A stretch of 64,000 nt of DNA from Chromatiaceae bacterium (GCA_022340805.1 JAJDNF010000033.1:62001-126000), one strand, 5' to 3'. Positions 41,844-50,887 are shown, counted from the first letter of the stretch. Program-made: numbers and translations. The notes: a model not told the origin generated them from the letters alone.

Positions 41844-42590
41844 ATGGTCAAGGCGGTTGCTCGCGCCCTGTGGCTACTGGTGGGATGGGCTGAACTGCTC
41901 TTCCTCTCGCTCGTCCTGTACCCGTTGGCCTTCCTCCCGAACGCCTGGCGTGGTCGCTGGTATCGAGGCCTGTTTCGGACCTGGAGCCGGGCCTGGGTAC
42001 ATGCCCTTGGCGTGGATCTGCGTCTGCACCACAAGAACACCCGCCCCCTGCCGCAGCGATTCATCCTGATCGCCAACCACCCCTCGTCGTTCGAAGACGC
42101 GGGGATTCCCGCCCTGTTCGATGTCGACAGCCTGGCCAAGCAGGAGGTGCGCGACTGGTGGCTAGTGGGACGAATCAGCGCCGCGGCGGGCACCATCTTC
42201 GTGAAACGCGAGGCGCACGAATCGCGCGCCGCTGCGGCCAGACAGATCCGCCGTCACCTGGAGGCCGGGCGCAGCATTGCGCTTTATCCCGAGGGCGGCA
42301 TCAAGGGACCACGCCTGCAGCCCGCGTTTCGCCACGGCGCCTTCTCGATATCGCTGCAGACCGGGATTCCGATCGTGCCCGTGTACCTGCACTACGAGGC
42401 CCTGCACGACTTCCACTGGGCACGGCACAGCCTGCTCGAGAACATGCGCAATATCATGATCGCGCAGAACAACCGGGCAAACTTTTACCTGTTCGACGCG
42501 ATCGATCCACACCTGTTTCATGACAAAATCAGCTACTGCGACCACGTATACCGGCTGTATCAGCAGTGGCAGGCACGTTATCTCGACTAA
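41844..42590 (+). CDS. plsC: PlsC-type 1-acyl-sn-glycerol-3-phosphate acyltransferase
   Basis: 248 aa. Acyltransferase motif I ANHPSSFEDA (NHx4D), motif III YPEGGIKGPRL, and an N-terminal membrane helix. Such enzymes acylate lysophosphatidate to phosphatidate in the inner membrane. HPSSFED rather than HxSxxD is a mild variation. The exact acceptor is not proven; related lyso-ornithine lipid acyltransferases look similar. Confidence 0.82.
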   Translation: MVKAVARALWLLVGWAELLFLSLVLYPLAFLPNAWRGRWYRGLFRTWSRAWVHALGVDLRLHHKNTRPLPQRFILIANHPSSFEDAGIPALFDVDSLAKQEVRDWWLVGRISAAAGTIFVKREAHESRAAAARQIRRHLEAGRSIALYPEGGIKGPRLQPAFRHGAFSISLQTGIPIVPVYLHYEALHDFHWARHSLLENMRNIMIAQNNRANFYLFDAIDPHLFHDKISYCDHVYRLYQQWQARYLD

Positions 42591-42614
42591 CACCAACGCG
42601 GACGGCCCAGCAAT

Positions 42615-43031
42615 ATGTCATTCCCGGACCCGGCGGCCGCCGAGGCGGCCTTCTATGACGCGTTTCGCGAACTCGATCTCGAACGCATGAAGACTGTCTG
42701 GCTGGACTCGGCGGATACCAGCTGCATCCATCCCGGCGGGCCACTGTTGCAAGGTGCCGCAGTCGTCCTCGCCAGTTGGGGCGAGATCTTTCGCGACAGC
42801 CAGCCACCGCGGATTGAGCATCGCCTGGTTCAGGCAAGTGCGGATCAGCGCCTTGCGGTGCATACCGTGGAAGAAAACGTCAGCAGCGGCGGCGGGGAGC
42901 GCCGGGCTGTGATTCTGGCCACAAACGTATATGGCTACGTCGGGGGCAGCTGGTGGATGCTGGCCCATCACGCCTCCCTGCCGCTGGTCGATTCGGGTAC
43001 CGATCAGACGCGCAGCAGCGCTTTGCATTGA
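42615..43031 (+). CDS. SnoaL/NTF2-like protein
   Basis: 138 aa with the usual small cone-shaped fold pattern: AFYDAFRELDLERMKTVWL, SCIHPGGPLLQGAAVVLASW and VYGYVGGSWWMLAHHAS. DUF4440-type proteins of this length bind small ligands. Starts 24 nt after plsC. Confidence 0.82.
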   Translation: MSFPDPAAAEAAFYDAFRELDLERMKTVWLDSADTSCIHPGGPLLQGAAVVLASWGEIFRDSQPPRIEHRLVQASADQRLAVHTVEENVSSGGGERRAVILATNVYGYVGGSWWMLAHHASLPLVDSGTDQTRSSALH

Positions 43032-43041
43032 CCTCGACAAG

Positions 43042-43061
43042 ACAGCGGCCGCGGCCGCTGT
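43042..43061. terminator. 20-bp perfect palindrome between convergent genes
   Basis: ACAGCGGCCGCGGCCGCTGT is fully self-complementary and followed by TTTC, between the NTF2-like gene and the convergent membrane gene. Probable bidirectional terminator with a weak T-run. Confidence 0.5.
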
Positions 43062-43083
43062 TTCGTGCCCCTCCGCTGGCCCG

Positions 43084-43596
43084 CTAGGGGAATGCCGGGA
43101 TCTGGGCCTCCTGGCCCTTGGCCTGGACGTCGGGATGGTGGCTGGTGATCAACTCGCGGATCTCCGTGACGCGCCTGAGCGGCACATCGACCATCAACAG
43201 GATCTGGCCGCGATCGATCGCGGGTTGGAAGCGCTTCAGGCGCGAGTTCGGGATGCTGACCGCAATCATCCCCGACACCCAGGATCCGACCATCGCACAA
43301 ACCACCGCGAGCACCAAAATACCCCCCATGCCAATCGCTTTGCCCAGGTCCGGATAGAACGACAGCGCCACGCCGGCCAGCGCACCGGTGACCCCACCAG
43401 CGATCAGGCCTATGCCGATCCCGTGCAGCAGATCGGAGCGCTGCAGCAGGTTGGCCAGGTGCAGACGGCCCAGGTTGCTGCCATCTTTGGCCAGGAAATG
43501 CATATGCTGGTCATCGATCTTGGCCAGCAGCAGTTCTCTTTCGATTGTCTCTGCCGTGACGAGATCCGGCAGGATGAAATATAACCTTCTGCGCAT
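43084..43596 (-). CDS. Integral membrane protein of the DUF1269/stress type
   Basis: 170 aa. An N-terminal DLVTAETIERELLLAKIDDQ segment, two glycine-rich helices (GIGLIAGGVTGALAGVAL; GGILVLAVVCAMVGSWVSGM), then a small C-terminal domain. This order resembles DUF1269 proteins and yflT-like stress proteins. Function unknown. Confidence 0.7.
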   Translation of the reverse strand: MRRRLYFILPDLVTAETIERELLLAKIDDQHMHFLAKDGSNLGRLHLANLLQRSDLLHGIGIGLIAGGVTGALAGVALSFYPDLGKAIGMGGILVLAVVCAMVGSWVSGMIAVSIPNSRLKRFQPAIDRGQILLMVDVPLRRVTEIRELITSHHPDVQAKGQEAQIPAFP

Positions 43597-43803
43597 CTCT
43601 GTTGCCCCCTCGTTATTGCCGCGGGTCGGACCACTGCGTTGCCGGGCAACGCGATATACACCTTGACCCAGTATAGAAAATCCCAGGAAAACAGTCGGGC
43701 ATTATAAATTCTTTTGAACTGCCGAGCCTAAACGCAGACTATATGGCTATCGCTTATTACTGCAGTTTATGCGGCGGGGATTACCCGCCAGAGGAATTCC
43801 GCA

Positions 43804-44649
43804 ATGAAGAAGCTGTTATTGATTGTTGCCCTCCTCGGCATCGGCGCCCTCCGCTCGGCATCTGCCGATGTCCTGGTACTGGTGCACGGCTACCTGGGAA
43901 GCGCCCAGAGCTGGTACGAATCGGGTGTCATGGAGCGCCTGTCCTGGCGCGGCTACCGCCACGTCGGCACCTTTGGCTACAGCCCGCAGGGCCTGCTGTA
44001 CCAGGACCTGTACCAAGGGACTACCGATCGCCCGGTATTCACGGTCAACCTGCCCTCGCAGGCGCCGGTGGTGATCCAGGCCGATTGGCTCGCGGCCATG
44101 CTGCACGAGGTACAGAGGCGCTATCCGAAGCAACCGATCAACCTGGTGGCCCATTCCGCCGGCGGCCTCGTGGCACGGATGATGCTGGTGCGCCACGGCC
44201 AACTCGGTGTCAAACAGCTGATCACGATCGCCACCCCACATTTCGGTACCGGGCGGGCGATACAGGCGCTGGACGCGACCGACAATGGCGGTATGTTCGG
44301 TTTCGTCAAGAGCTGGTTGGTCAAACGCGCCACCGGCCCCGCACTGTATGCCACCGCGATGCAGAGTCGTGGCCTGTTGTTCGATCTTACCCCGCCGGCC
44401 CCGGGCAATATGCTGTTCTGGCTGAACCAGCAGCCGCACCCTGACATCGCCTACACCAGCATCATGCGCATCGGCACCTTCTATATGCCCGGCGACCAAC
44501 TCGTGCCACCGCTGAGCCAGGATCTGAATCGCGTCCCGACCCTTGCCGGCAAGGTAAAGACCTACTCGATGGCCGAGGGGCATATGCTGACCCCGCAGGA
44601 CGGAGATCTGATCGGCAACCTGCTCGCCGAGCCAAAGCCTAAGTCCTAG
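43804..44649 (+). CDS. Exported lipase-like alpha/beta hydrolase
   Basis: 281 aa. Signal peptide MKKLLLIVALLGIGALRSASA. HG motif VLVHGYLGSAQSW and nucleophile elbow NLVAHSAGGLVARMM; a late Asp and His are in PGDQLVPP and EGHMLTP. AGAGGAA lies seven bases before the ATG. Resembles bacterial triacylglycerol lipases or thioesterases (PGAP1-like). A frame opening at 43743 ahead of it is a shadow. Confidence 0.85.
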   Translation: MKKLLLIVALLGIGALRSASADVLVLVHGYLGSAQSWYESGVMERLSWRGYRHVGTFGYSPQGLLYQDLYQGTTDRPVFTVNLPSQAPVVIQADWLAAMLHEVQRRYPKQPINLVAHSAGGLVARMMLVRHGQLGVKQLITIATPHFGTGRAIQALDATDNGGMFGFVKSWLVKRATGPALYATAMQSRGLLFDLTPPAPGNMLFWLNQQPHPDIAYTSIMRIGTFYMPGDQLVPPLSQDLNRVPTLAGKVKTYSMAEGHMLTPQDGDLIGNLLAEPKPKS

Positions 44650-44672
44650 CGACCTGCGCTAAGCTAGACGGC

Positions 44673-45011
44673 ATGCTGGCGGCGTTGGAACAAACCGAAA
44701 GACTGTTGCGCGACTATGGCCGTACCTACGAGGCCAACCTCGTGTCGATCGCGCATGCGGCCTTCCAGCGTGACCCGAAGGCCGCATGCCGTGCCATCAA
44801 TACCGCAGAGTGGTGGGACAGCAGCCGATCGCTTGCGGCCATCGACCTCGCGGTCGAAGGTGGCTTCACCCCCGCCGCAAGACGCGACGCCCAGGCATTG
44901 CGCGAGGCCCTGATCCAGATCTTCACCACCATGCTGGCCTACGGCGAGCACAACGACGCCGGTGAAATCATCGTGTCCCAGTTCCGCAAGTGGCTGCAGT
45001 CACGCGTATGA
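44673..45011 (+). CDS. Hypothetical helical protein
   Basis: 112 aa, mostly helical, with CRAINTAEWWDSSRSLAAIDL near the centre, a pattern I recall from small uncharacterised proteins. Begins 24 nt after the lipase gene. No signal peptide. Confidence 0.65.
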   Translation: MLAALEQTERLLRDYGRTYEANLVSIAHAAFQRDPKAACRAINTAEWWDSSRSLAAIDLAVEGGFTPAARRDAQALREALIQIFTTMLAYGEHNDAGEIIVSQFRKWLQSRV

Positions 45012-45145
45012 GGCGTGCACAGGCAGATCGTCAGGTAAGGTTCGCGGCGTTGCTGCCGCCAAACAGGACGGGGTCCGAGGCGCCAGCCGTCCACCCCTGA
45101 TTGAGCAGGCAAGAACAATAACACGGGCAAAACAGGGGACCGTAG

Positions 45146-45649
45146 ATGCAATCTTTCGATGTCTATTTTCTCGGCGAGCTGCTGCCTGATGTCGATCCAG
45201 CGGCCGCACGACGCGAGGTCGCCAGGCTCTTCAAGATACAGGAGGATGCAGCCGATCGGCTGTTTTCCGGCAAGCCCCTGCGTGTGAAACAGGCGCTCGA
45301 CGCGGACGGCGCGAGTCGCTATCGCGCGGCGTTCCGCGACATCGGGGCCCTGGTCCGGATCGTGCCGACCGGCTCGCCACCCCCGGTTGCACAGACAGCT
45401 GCTGCGGCCGCCGCGGCACCCAGCCCGGCGGGCAGCGGCCCGCGGACGCCGCCGGCAGCCAGTGACGGGATCACTCTCGCCGAGCCCGGGGCCATCCTCG
45501 ACGATACTCGCCCGCCGCCCGCGGCGACGTTCGACACCAGCGCACTACAGGCACTGCCGGCGAACAGCGGGAGCCTGGAGGACTGTCACGTGGAGAAACC
45601 GCACCGGCCGATCCCGGACATCAGCCACCTGAAACTGGTCGACGACTGA
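45146..45649 (+). CDS. Protein with the short N-terminal module usually fused to membrane domains
   Basis: 167 aa. Residues 1-75 (FLGELLPDVDPAAARREVAR, LFKIQEDAADRLFSGKPLRV) match a module often found ahead of DUF805-like membrane domains. Here it is followed only by a Pro/Ala-rich, probably disordered tail. So it seems a stand-alone copy of the module. Function unknown. Confidence 0.65.
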   Translation: MQSFDVYFLGELLPDVDPAAARREVARLFKIQEDAADRLFSGKPLRVKQALDADGASRYRAAFRDIGALVRIVPTGSPPPVAQTAAAAAAAPSPAGSGPRTPPAASDGITLAEPGAILDDTRPPPAATFDTSALQALPANSGSLEDCHVEKPHRPIPDISHLKLVDD

Positions 45650-45675
45650 CAATCGGCAACGCCAACTGGACTCGC

Positions 45676-46515
45676 TCAGGGTTCGGCCAACGCGACCTGA
45701 CCCTTACCCGGACCGGGCCTGAGTTCGATGCGGAAAAGACCCACCGGGTACCTCGCTTCCGCACGCAGCGGCGCCTGGCCGGGCGACCGGCTGAGCCACA
45801 CGAACACCGACCGATGGGCGATTTGCTCGGTGCCGTCAGCGTCGCGCTGATAACCGTCGAAACGCAGTTTCCACGCAGGGTACATGGTGCCGGCCAGCAC
45901 CAACCGCTCGCTGCCCTCGACGCGTACCCGGTAGACGAAGCGCTCGCGGCCATTGGTTACCGGCAGGCTGTACTCTGCCTGGTCGTGCAGCGCCAAGGTC
46001 CGCAGCCACTGCAGCATACCCAGGCGATCCAGCAAGGCGCCGCCAGGTGCGGCCGTGTCTGGCCTGACACCCTTGTCGAGCTGGGCCATCTCGCTGCGCC
46101 CCTCCCGCCGTTCGAGGTCAAAATGCTGCACGCCGAGCGCGGATCTGTCGCGCAGGTAGAGGCGATGGCGCCGCCTGTTCGTCTGCTCGAAATCCTCGAA
46201 ACCGATCAACCCCCCGTCGCGCGGTGCGTTCCAGCTGCGAAACCGGTATCGGATTGGGTATAGCGCCTCGACCAGCGGATAGGCGGAGGAACTGACCTCC
46301 AGGCGCGCCTCGCCCAGCTCGGCCACGCCGCCTGGCAATCGCGTCTGCAAGACAAGGTCTGCAATCGGCACGTCCTTGCCGAGCGAGAACGCCCCACGGT
46401 AGCTCACCTGGTATTGCAGACGTTCAACCGATTCTGCCAGTCCTGAGCCGGCCTGCAGCGCGAGCAGCAGGCCGTAGAGCAGCAAGGCTCGAAACGTCTT
46501 CAGGTTCGGAGGCAT
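45676..46515 (-). CDS. Exported DUF3108 protein
   Basis: 279 aa. Signal peptide ending GLAES; then a beta-rich chain with YQVSYRGAFSLGKDV, AYPLVEALYPIRYRFRSW and AGTMYPAWKLRFDGYQR typical of DUF3108. Predicted periplasmic. Role unknown. Confidence 0.78.
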   Translation of the reverse strand: MPPNLKTFRALLLYGLLLALQAGSGLAESVERLQYQVSYRGAFSLGKDVPIADLVLQTRLPGGVAELGEARLEVSSSAYPLVEALYPIRYRFRSWNAPRDGGLIGFEDFEQTNRRRHRLYLRDRSALGVQHFDLERREGRSEMAQLDKGVRPDTAAPGGALLDRLGMLQWLRTLALHDQAEYSLPVTNGRERFVYRVRVEGSERLVLAGTMYPAWKLRFDGYQRDADGTEQIAHRSVFVWLSRSPGQAPLRAEARYPVGLFRIELRPGPGKGQVALAEP

Positions 46516-46658
46516 GGCTCGCTCGCTGCGCTGCTTGGTCGCAGGCTTAGTTTAGCAAGGCCGCCTTGAGTTCCTTGGCATAGCTCATGCTTCGTTAGAT
46601 ACGAAAGCTGGAAAAGGCGCGATAAGCGCCACAATATTGACGAAATCAGGACAAAATC

Positions 46659-46988
46659 GTGCCGAAATCTGTCACGAACGACAATTTATTGACGAATCCG
46701 CCACCGAACCGGCGGAATTTTGACGCATCTGACGTCAGGAACGGGCCGCCAAAGGCACCCGCAACCGCGGGCGCCGACCGGCAGGTCGAGTTGAGTCGCG
46801 CCCAGCAGTTCCTGATCCAGGAGGCGCAGCGTCCGCGTGCCAGCGCAGTCTCGACCCTCGAGCAGGCGCGCGCGCTGGCCGGCGAACTGCGCGCACAGCT
46901 TGCGGCCGATCCACGCATCGCGCTGCAGGCCTACTCCCAACTGAATGCAAATGTATTTGAGGTGGCCACGGCGCGCCCCAGCGCTTGA
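46659..46988 (+). CDS. Hypothetical protein, GTG start
   Basis: 109 aa, GTG start at 46659. A disordered first half (NPPPNRRNFDASDVRNGPPK) and an amphipathic C-terminal helix region (LEQARALAGELRAQLAADPR). The tail AYSQLNANVFEVA recalls small flagellar-associated hypotheticals, weak evidence only. A terminator follows at 47035. Confidence 0.55.
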   Translation: MPKSVTNDNLLTNPPPNRRNFDASDVRNGPPKAPATAGADRQVELSRAQQFLIQEAQRPRASAVSTLEQARALAGELRAQLAADPRIALQAYSQLNANVFEVATARPSA

Positions 46989-47011
46989 ACCGCCAGACCG
47001 ATCTCGGCACA

Positions 47012-47070
47012 GGCGAGATCATATCTCGCCATTGACCCGGCCCCGCCCTGCGGAAGCCGGGTTTTTCTTT
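47012..47070 (+). terminator. Two hairpins, the second a Rho-independent terminator
   Basis: A perfect GGCGAGAT-CAT-ATCTCGCC hairpin (47012-47030) is followed by ACCCGGC...GCCGGGT (47035-47062) and TTTTTCTTTT. The second is a good terminator for the gene ending at 46988; the first is unexplained. Confidence 0.8.
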
Positions 47071-47261
47071 TCTGTGACGGCGCCACGGGCGCGAATCAAC
47101 AGCATGCCCTGGGGCGCCGGCACGCACAGGTACGGCCCCCGCAGATTGCCGCTCAGATCGTCTCCCCGGCCGGATCGTGGCAAAATTGTGCGCAAGACCT
47201 GCGCGCACCTTCGCGGTCTTCGCTTAATTGAGATTTCCGCTACCTAAACCGATCTGCTGCG

Positions 47262-47411
47262 ATGCGCATCGTCTATCTCACACTCGGGCTGTTTGTGCTG
47301 CTGAACCTAGGAGTCGACTGTCGCATGCCGCCGCTGGCTCCTGCTGACTGCCGCGCTGTTGCCGGCGGGCTGGTCGATTGCGTTCGTCACGCGGTGACAG
47401 AACATGACTGA
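47262..47411 (+). pseudogene. Small membrane ORF, apparently frameshifted
   Basis: ATG 47262 opens MRIVYLTLGLFVLLNLGVD, a membrane helix, but the rest of this frame (to TGA 47409-47411) is Cys-rich and non-hydrophobic. The +1 frame over the second half reads RRWLLLTAALLPAGWSIAFV and then TR with a stop at 47395-47397, a much better second helix. A single-base indel near 47315-47325 would restore a two-helix protein of about 45 residues. Could also be a sequencing error or chance. Confidence 0.35.
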
Positions 47412-47937
47412 TCCGCTGCTCAGGACCCTGTCGCCGGTCCATTTCGCCGACCTGCCGCAGGCCGCAGACGTGAACCGCGCGTTGATCGAGGCCTTCGAGC
47501 GCACCAGCGCGGCCTTGGATGTCAGGCGCACCCACAAATTTGCCGGGCGCTATGAAAACACCTATATCCCGGCGGAACGCCTGCCCGAACTGACACCGGT
47601 GCGCGATTTCGCGGTGCACCGTGCCGCAACGGTCCTCGGCATCGATGCACCGCACCACGGCTTCTGGTTCAACGAGATGCGGTCCGGCCAGCGCACCACC
47701 CTGCACGACCACGCAGAAGCCGATGAACTGCTGTCGGGCGTGTACTATCTCAGCTGCGCGCCGGGCAGCGGCCGCCTGGTCCTGCACGATGACGATGCGC
47801 AGATCCTGATCACGCCGCGGCCAGGCCTGCTGGTGCTGTTCCCGCCCGACCTGCCACACGAGGTCGAGCAGAACAGCAGTACCGAGACCCGCCTGTCGAT
47901 CGCGTTCAATTTTGGCCCGCCGCGCGCGGCGAGCTGA
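47404..47937 (+). CDS. Putative 2OG-Fe(II) oxygenase-like cupin protein
   Basis: 177 aa. Double-stranded beta-helix signs: FNEMRSGQRTTLHDHAEADE (HxH/D-type metal ligands), LSGVYYLSCAPGSGRLVLHDD and LFPPDLPHEVEQN with the distal His. Pattern as in TIGR02466-like putative 2OG oxygenases. Substrate unknown. Its 3' end overlaps the next gene on the minus strand by 32 nt. Confidence 0.75.
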   Translation: MTDPLLRTLSPVHFADLPQAADVNRALIEAFERTSAALDVRRTHKFAGRYENTYIPAERLPELTPVRDFAVHRAATVLGIDAPHHGFWFNEMRSGQRTTLHDHAEADELLSGVYYLSCAPGSGRLVLHDDDAQILITPRPGLLVLFPPDLPHEVEQNSSTETRLSIAFNFGPPRAAS

Positions 47938-48307
47938 TCGTCGAGGTCTCCAGTCGTTCGGTCTCGGCCAGCACCACGCGGCGACCGTCTGTGGTAACGA
48001 ACTCGCGATCCCCGATGGCACCGCGCTGTGCCCGGTATTCGGACGCGCGGCCGCTGCTGGCATCCACCACGCGGATGAAAATCACCTCGCTGCCGTCCCG
48101 CCAATGTTCATACAGCAGGAAAGTCGAGGTCAACAGCATCAGGCCCACCACCGCGATGGCAAGGCCCTTGATCGGCCAGCGCCGCGATGCTGGCGGATTA
48201 ACCAGGCGCGCCGGCGGGCGGTCGACTGGAGAGCGCGGTCTGCGGACCCTCCAGATCAACACGACCACCAAGATGACGAACAGCGTGAACAGGATTTTTC
48301 CGATCAT
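47906..48307 (-). CDS. Two-helix membrane protein
   Basis: 133 aa. Helices ILFTLFVILVVVLIWRV and IKGLAIAVVGLMLLTSTFLLY are joined by a basic Pro-rich loop; the C-terminal 60 residues may form a small soluble domain. Convergent overlap with the oxygenase-like gene. Not recognised. Confidence 0.6.
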   Translation of the reverse strand: MIGKILFTLFVILVVVLIWRVRRPRSPVDRPPARLVNPPASRRWPIKGLAIAVVGLMLLTSTFLLYEHWRDGSEVIFIRVVDASSGRASEYRAQRGAIGDREFVTTDGRRVVLAETERLETSTISSPRAAGQN

Positions 48308-48392
48308 AGGTGGATCTTAACTCGGAACGCGGTGATCCAGGCACACGCTTAATTCGCTATGATCGGGGCATCGTATACTCGGCAGCCAATCT

Positions 48393-49049
48393 ATGAATCA
48401 GGTTTTCGTCCGCACCGTCCTTGGCAGCGTCCTTGCGCTCGCCGCCGCAGTTTCCTCAGGGGCCGCCGATCTCGCGGTCGGGATCACCCCGCAACTGGAT
48501 GGCGTCACGGTGCAGCAGCAGCGCAAGCCGCTACGCATCGAGCGCAATCAGGATGAAGAGAACACGATCAGCGCGAGCTTTCAGCGTACATCGCGCAAAT
48601 GTCCGCCGTTTTGCATCCAGCCGATGAAGATAAGCGAAGGCGTCGAGACTATCGGCGAGGTCGAGATGCTGGGCTATCTCGAGCGCGCTTCCGGAGGCGA
48701 CGATTCGATCCTGATCATCGACTCGCGCGGACCCGACTGGCTCAGGCGCGGGACTATCCCCGGATCCATCAACATTCACTACAAGCGCCTGAGCCTGAAA
48801 TCGGCCGAAGAGGCCGAGATCGCGGCCATTCTGCACGATCAGTTTGGTGCGCAACGCGCCGGTGAGTTGTGGGACTTCCGCAATGCCAGGACCCTGGTGT
48901 TGTTCTGCAACGGCCCCTGGTGTGGGCAGTCACCCATCAACATCCGCGCGCTGCTGCGCCTCGGCTATCCGCCGTCGAAGTTGAAGTGGTACCGCGGCGG
49001 CATGCAGGCCTGGGAGACCGTCGCGCTCACCACCGTGGTCCCCGAGTGA
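48393..49049 (+). CDS. Exported rhodanese-domain protein
   Basis: 218 aa. Signal peptide ending SSGAA, a region with KCPPFCIQP, then a rhodanese domain (about 90-215) with IIDSRGPDWLRRGTIPGSIN and active-site loop VLFCNGPWCGQSP carrying the catalytic Cys. Would move sulfane sulfur to a thiophilic acceptor in the periplasm, consistent with a sulfur oxidiser. Ankyrin lipoprotein gene starts 16 nt later. Confidence 0.85.
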   Translation: MNQVFVRTVLGSVLALAAAVSSGAADLAVGITPQLDGVTVQQQRKPLRIERNQDEENTISASFQRTSRKCPPFCIQPMKISEGVETIGEVEMLGYLERASGGDDSILIIDSRGPDWLRRGTIPGSINIHYKRLSLKSAEEAEIAAILHDQFGAQRAGELWDFRNARTLVLFCNGPWCGQSPINIRALLRLGYPPSKLKWYRGGMQAWETVALTTVVPE

Positions 49050-49065
49050 GGCGACAGCTCAAGTC

Positions 49066-49704
49066 ATGACAAGACAACTGACCGCGATCTGCACCCTGCT
49101 GCTGCTTCTGCTGACCGCCTGCAGTGAGCCCGACCGCCCCTCGATCGCACTGTACCTTGCGGTGCAACGCGGGGATCTCGACCAGCTGGAACGCCATATC
49201 TACTGGGGCGCCGACATCAATGCCAGGCTGCCGAACGGTCAGTACCCGTTGCAGGCCGCAGCAGAACAGGGTCGTTTCGTGATGGTCAAGACGCTGCTCA
49301 AGCACGGTGCCGCGCTGGAAGCCACCACGGAGCGGGGCGAAACCGCACTCGATCTCGCCGTCCTCGGCGGACGCACCCAGGTGGCCGAACTGCTGATCGC
49401 CCAGGGTGCGCAACTGGACGCCTCGCTGCTGCTGCTCAAGGCGGCCCAGGTTGGCGTCACCGACCGCGACACCGTCAGATTCCTGATCGATCGCGGTGCG
49501 GATACCGAACAGCGCGATGCTGATGGCGACACCGCCCTGCTGATCGCCATCCGCCAGGACAACCACCGCCTCGCCAGCCAGCTCGTCAGCCGCGGTGCCG
49601 ACGTGAATGTGAAGACCGCGGACGGCATGTCTGCCCTCGCCCTGGCGCGCAAACTCAACCTCACCGAACTGGTCAGCCTGCTGCAACGCCAGGGCGCCCA
49701 GTAG
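49066..49704 (+). CDS. Ankyrin-repeat lipoprotein
   Basis: 212 aa. Lipobox LTAC near residue 19, so lipidated at Cys. About five ankyrin repeats follow (e.g. NGQYPLQAAAEQGRFVMVKT, GETALDLAVLGGRTQVAELL). Probably a periplasmic protein-protein adaptor. Spacing to the rhodanese gene suggests co-transcription. Confidence 0.85.
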   Translation: MTRQLTAICTLLLLLLTACSEPDRPSIALYLAVQRGDLDQLERHIYWGADINARLPNGQYPLQAAAEQGRFVMVKTLLKHGAALEATTERGETALDLAVLGGRTQVAELLIAQGAQLDASLLLLKAAQVGVTDRDTVRFLIDRGADTEQRDADGDTALLIAIRQDNHRLASQLVSRGADVNVKTADGMSALALARKLNLTELVSLLQRQGAQ

Positions 49705-49805
49705 GCAGGCGTTATTGCTGCCGCGCCAGTCCGGCACTGGCGGTGCGACGGGTCCTTTGCTAATGTCGCGCGCCTCAACAACTTGTCCAGGACGGAGAAT
49801 CACCC

Positions 49806-50090
49806 ATGGCAAGCACCCCCGACGAACTCACCATCAACTACAGCGAAGGCGGCATCGATGTGGTCAAGGAACTGGACAAAGAGGTGCTGTCGAAGGGTGC
49901 CTGGACCACGATCCTGTTTCGTTACCAGGACTGGGATGCGCGCAAGGAGGAGTACAGCAAGGACAAGTACTCGATCCGTCGTTACCAGAAACGCAACGGC
50001 GAATACCAGCAGAAATCCAAGTTCAATATCTCGAGCCCGGACCAGGCCCGACAATTGATCGATGCGCTCAACAAGTGGCTGGCGGACTGA
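49806..50090 (+). CDS. Conserved-looking small soluble protein
   Basis: 94 aa with an upstream GGAC/GGAG purine stretch. Mixed alpha/beta, rich in K, E, Y (ILFRYQDWDARKEEYSKDKY; FNISSPDQARQLIDALNKWL). No signal or membrane helix. Not recognised. Confidence 0.65.
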   Translation: MASTPDELTINYSEGGIDVVKELDKEVLSKGAWTTILFRYQDWDARKEEYSKDKYSIRRYQKRNGEYQQKSKFNISSPDQARQLIDALNKWLAD

Positions 50091-50141
50091 CCTTCGCATG
50101 GGCGTGGGGCGATCTCGGCGCGGCGGTTCGCAACCCGCACG

Positions 50142-50188
50142 GGGTGCCCTAGGCACCAGCCGTAATGCACCTGGTTCCGGTGGATAGC
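50142..50188 (-). repeat. Single copy of the dispersed palindromic repeat
   Basis: On the minus strand it reads TATCCACCGGAACCAGGTGC then ATTACGGCTGG..., aligning to the 34561-34605 unit with few changes. Nearly the same order and hairpin arms, so it belongs to the same repeat family. Confidence 0.7.
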
Positions 50189-50221
50189 ACGCAAATATGA
50201 TTGGCGGCTGGCTGCCGGGTC

Positions 50222-50878
50222 TTACTCGGTCGCCCGGCCTGCCGCGATCAGGGCCTTGGCCTGGACGATCCACTGTTCGCGTTCGATGCGCCCCCTGAAC
50301 CGCAGATGCGCGTTCACCCACTCGACGTTCTGAGGCGTCCAGGCGGCGATCTGTTCGAAGCGCAGAATCCCCAGTTCCTTCAGCACCAGGGCGATCTTTG
50401 GCCCAATCCCCTTGATCTGCTGCAGGTCGTCCGCCGCGCCCGCGTGCTCGCTCGGCGCCGCTGGCGGCGCGACGGCGTCACTGCCGGTCGCAGCCGGCAC
50501 CGACGCCGCAAGAGGCTGCACCTCCGGCGATGCGGCCTGCGCAGCCGCCAGCGCATCGTGGCAGGCGTCGAGTTCACCCTGCAACGTGCGTAACACGGCC
50601 TCATCGACTGCGGCCTGACTGGCCGCACCCTGCAGCGCGGTGAGCTTCTCGGTCAACTGCTTGCGTTCGGCCTCGCAGTTGCCGCGCGCGTTCACCGCCG
50701 CGTCCACCTCGGTGCGCAATGCGCGCGCGTCGGCCTCCGCGTTGGCCATACGGGTCTGCAGCGAGGTCCGCGCACTGTTTGCAGCGATGCGGCAGAGGTA
50801 CCAGCCGAGGATCAGGCCGAGCAGCCCGGCGATCAGCAGCGAGATGAATGTCTGGGTGATCAGGTAACTCATGTCCAC
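50222..50878 (-). CDS. Membrane-anchored helix-hairpin-helix protein
   Basis: 218 aa. N-terminal helix (FISLLIAGLLGLILGWYL), a coiled-coil central part, a Pro/Ala linker, then a C-terminal HhH domain (DDLQQIKGIGPKIALVLKEL) resembling the one found in predicted flap-endonuclease-like 5'-3' and ribosomal bL21-tail proteins. Starts 9 nt after the OmpA-like gene; could tether DNA to the envelope, a guess only. Confidence 0.75.
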   Translation of the reverse strand: MDMSYLITQTFISLLIAGLLGLILGWYLCRIAANSARTSLQTRMANAEADARALRTEVDAAVNARGNCEAERKQLTEKLTALQGAASQAAVDEAVLRTLQGELDACHDALAAAQAASPEVQPLAASVPAATGSDAVAPPAAPSEHAGAADDLQQIKGIGPKIALVLKELGILRFEQIAAWTPQNVEWVNAHLRFRGRIEREQWIVQAKALIAAGRATE

Positions 50879-50887
50879 TCCGTGGGA

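Noticed and set aside
43743-44444. ORF beginning MAIAYYCSLCGGDYPPEEF before the lipase gene
   Set aside because: The CxxC start looked gene-like, but the frame continues as a shadow of the lipase gene and has no independent stop or domain.
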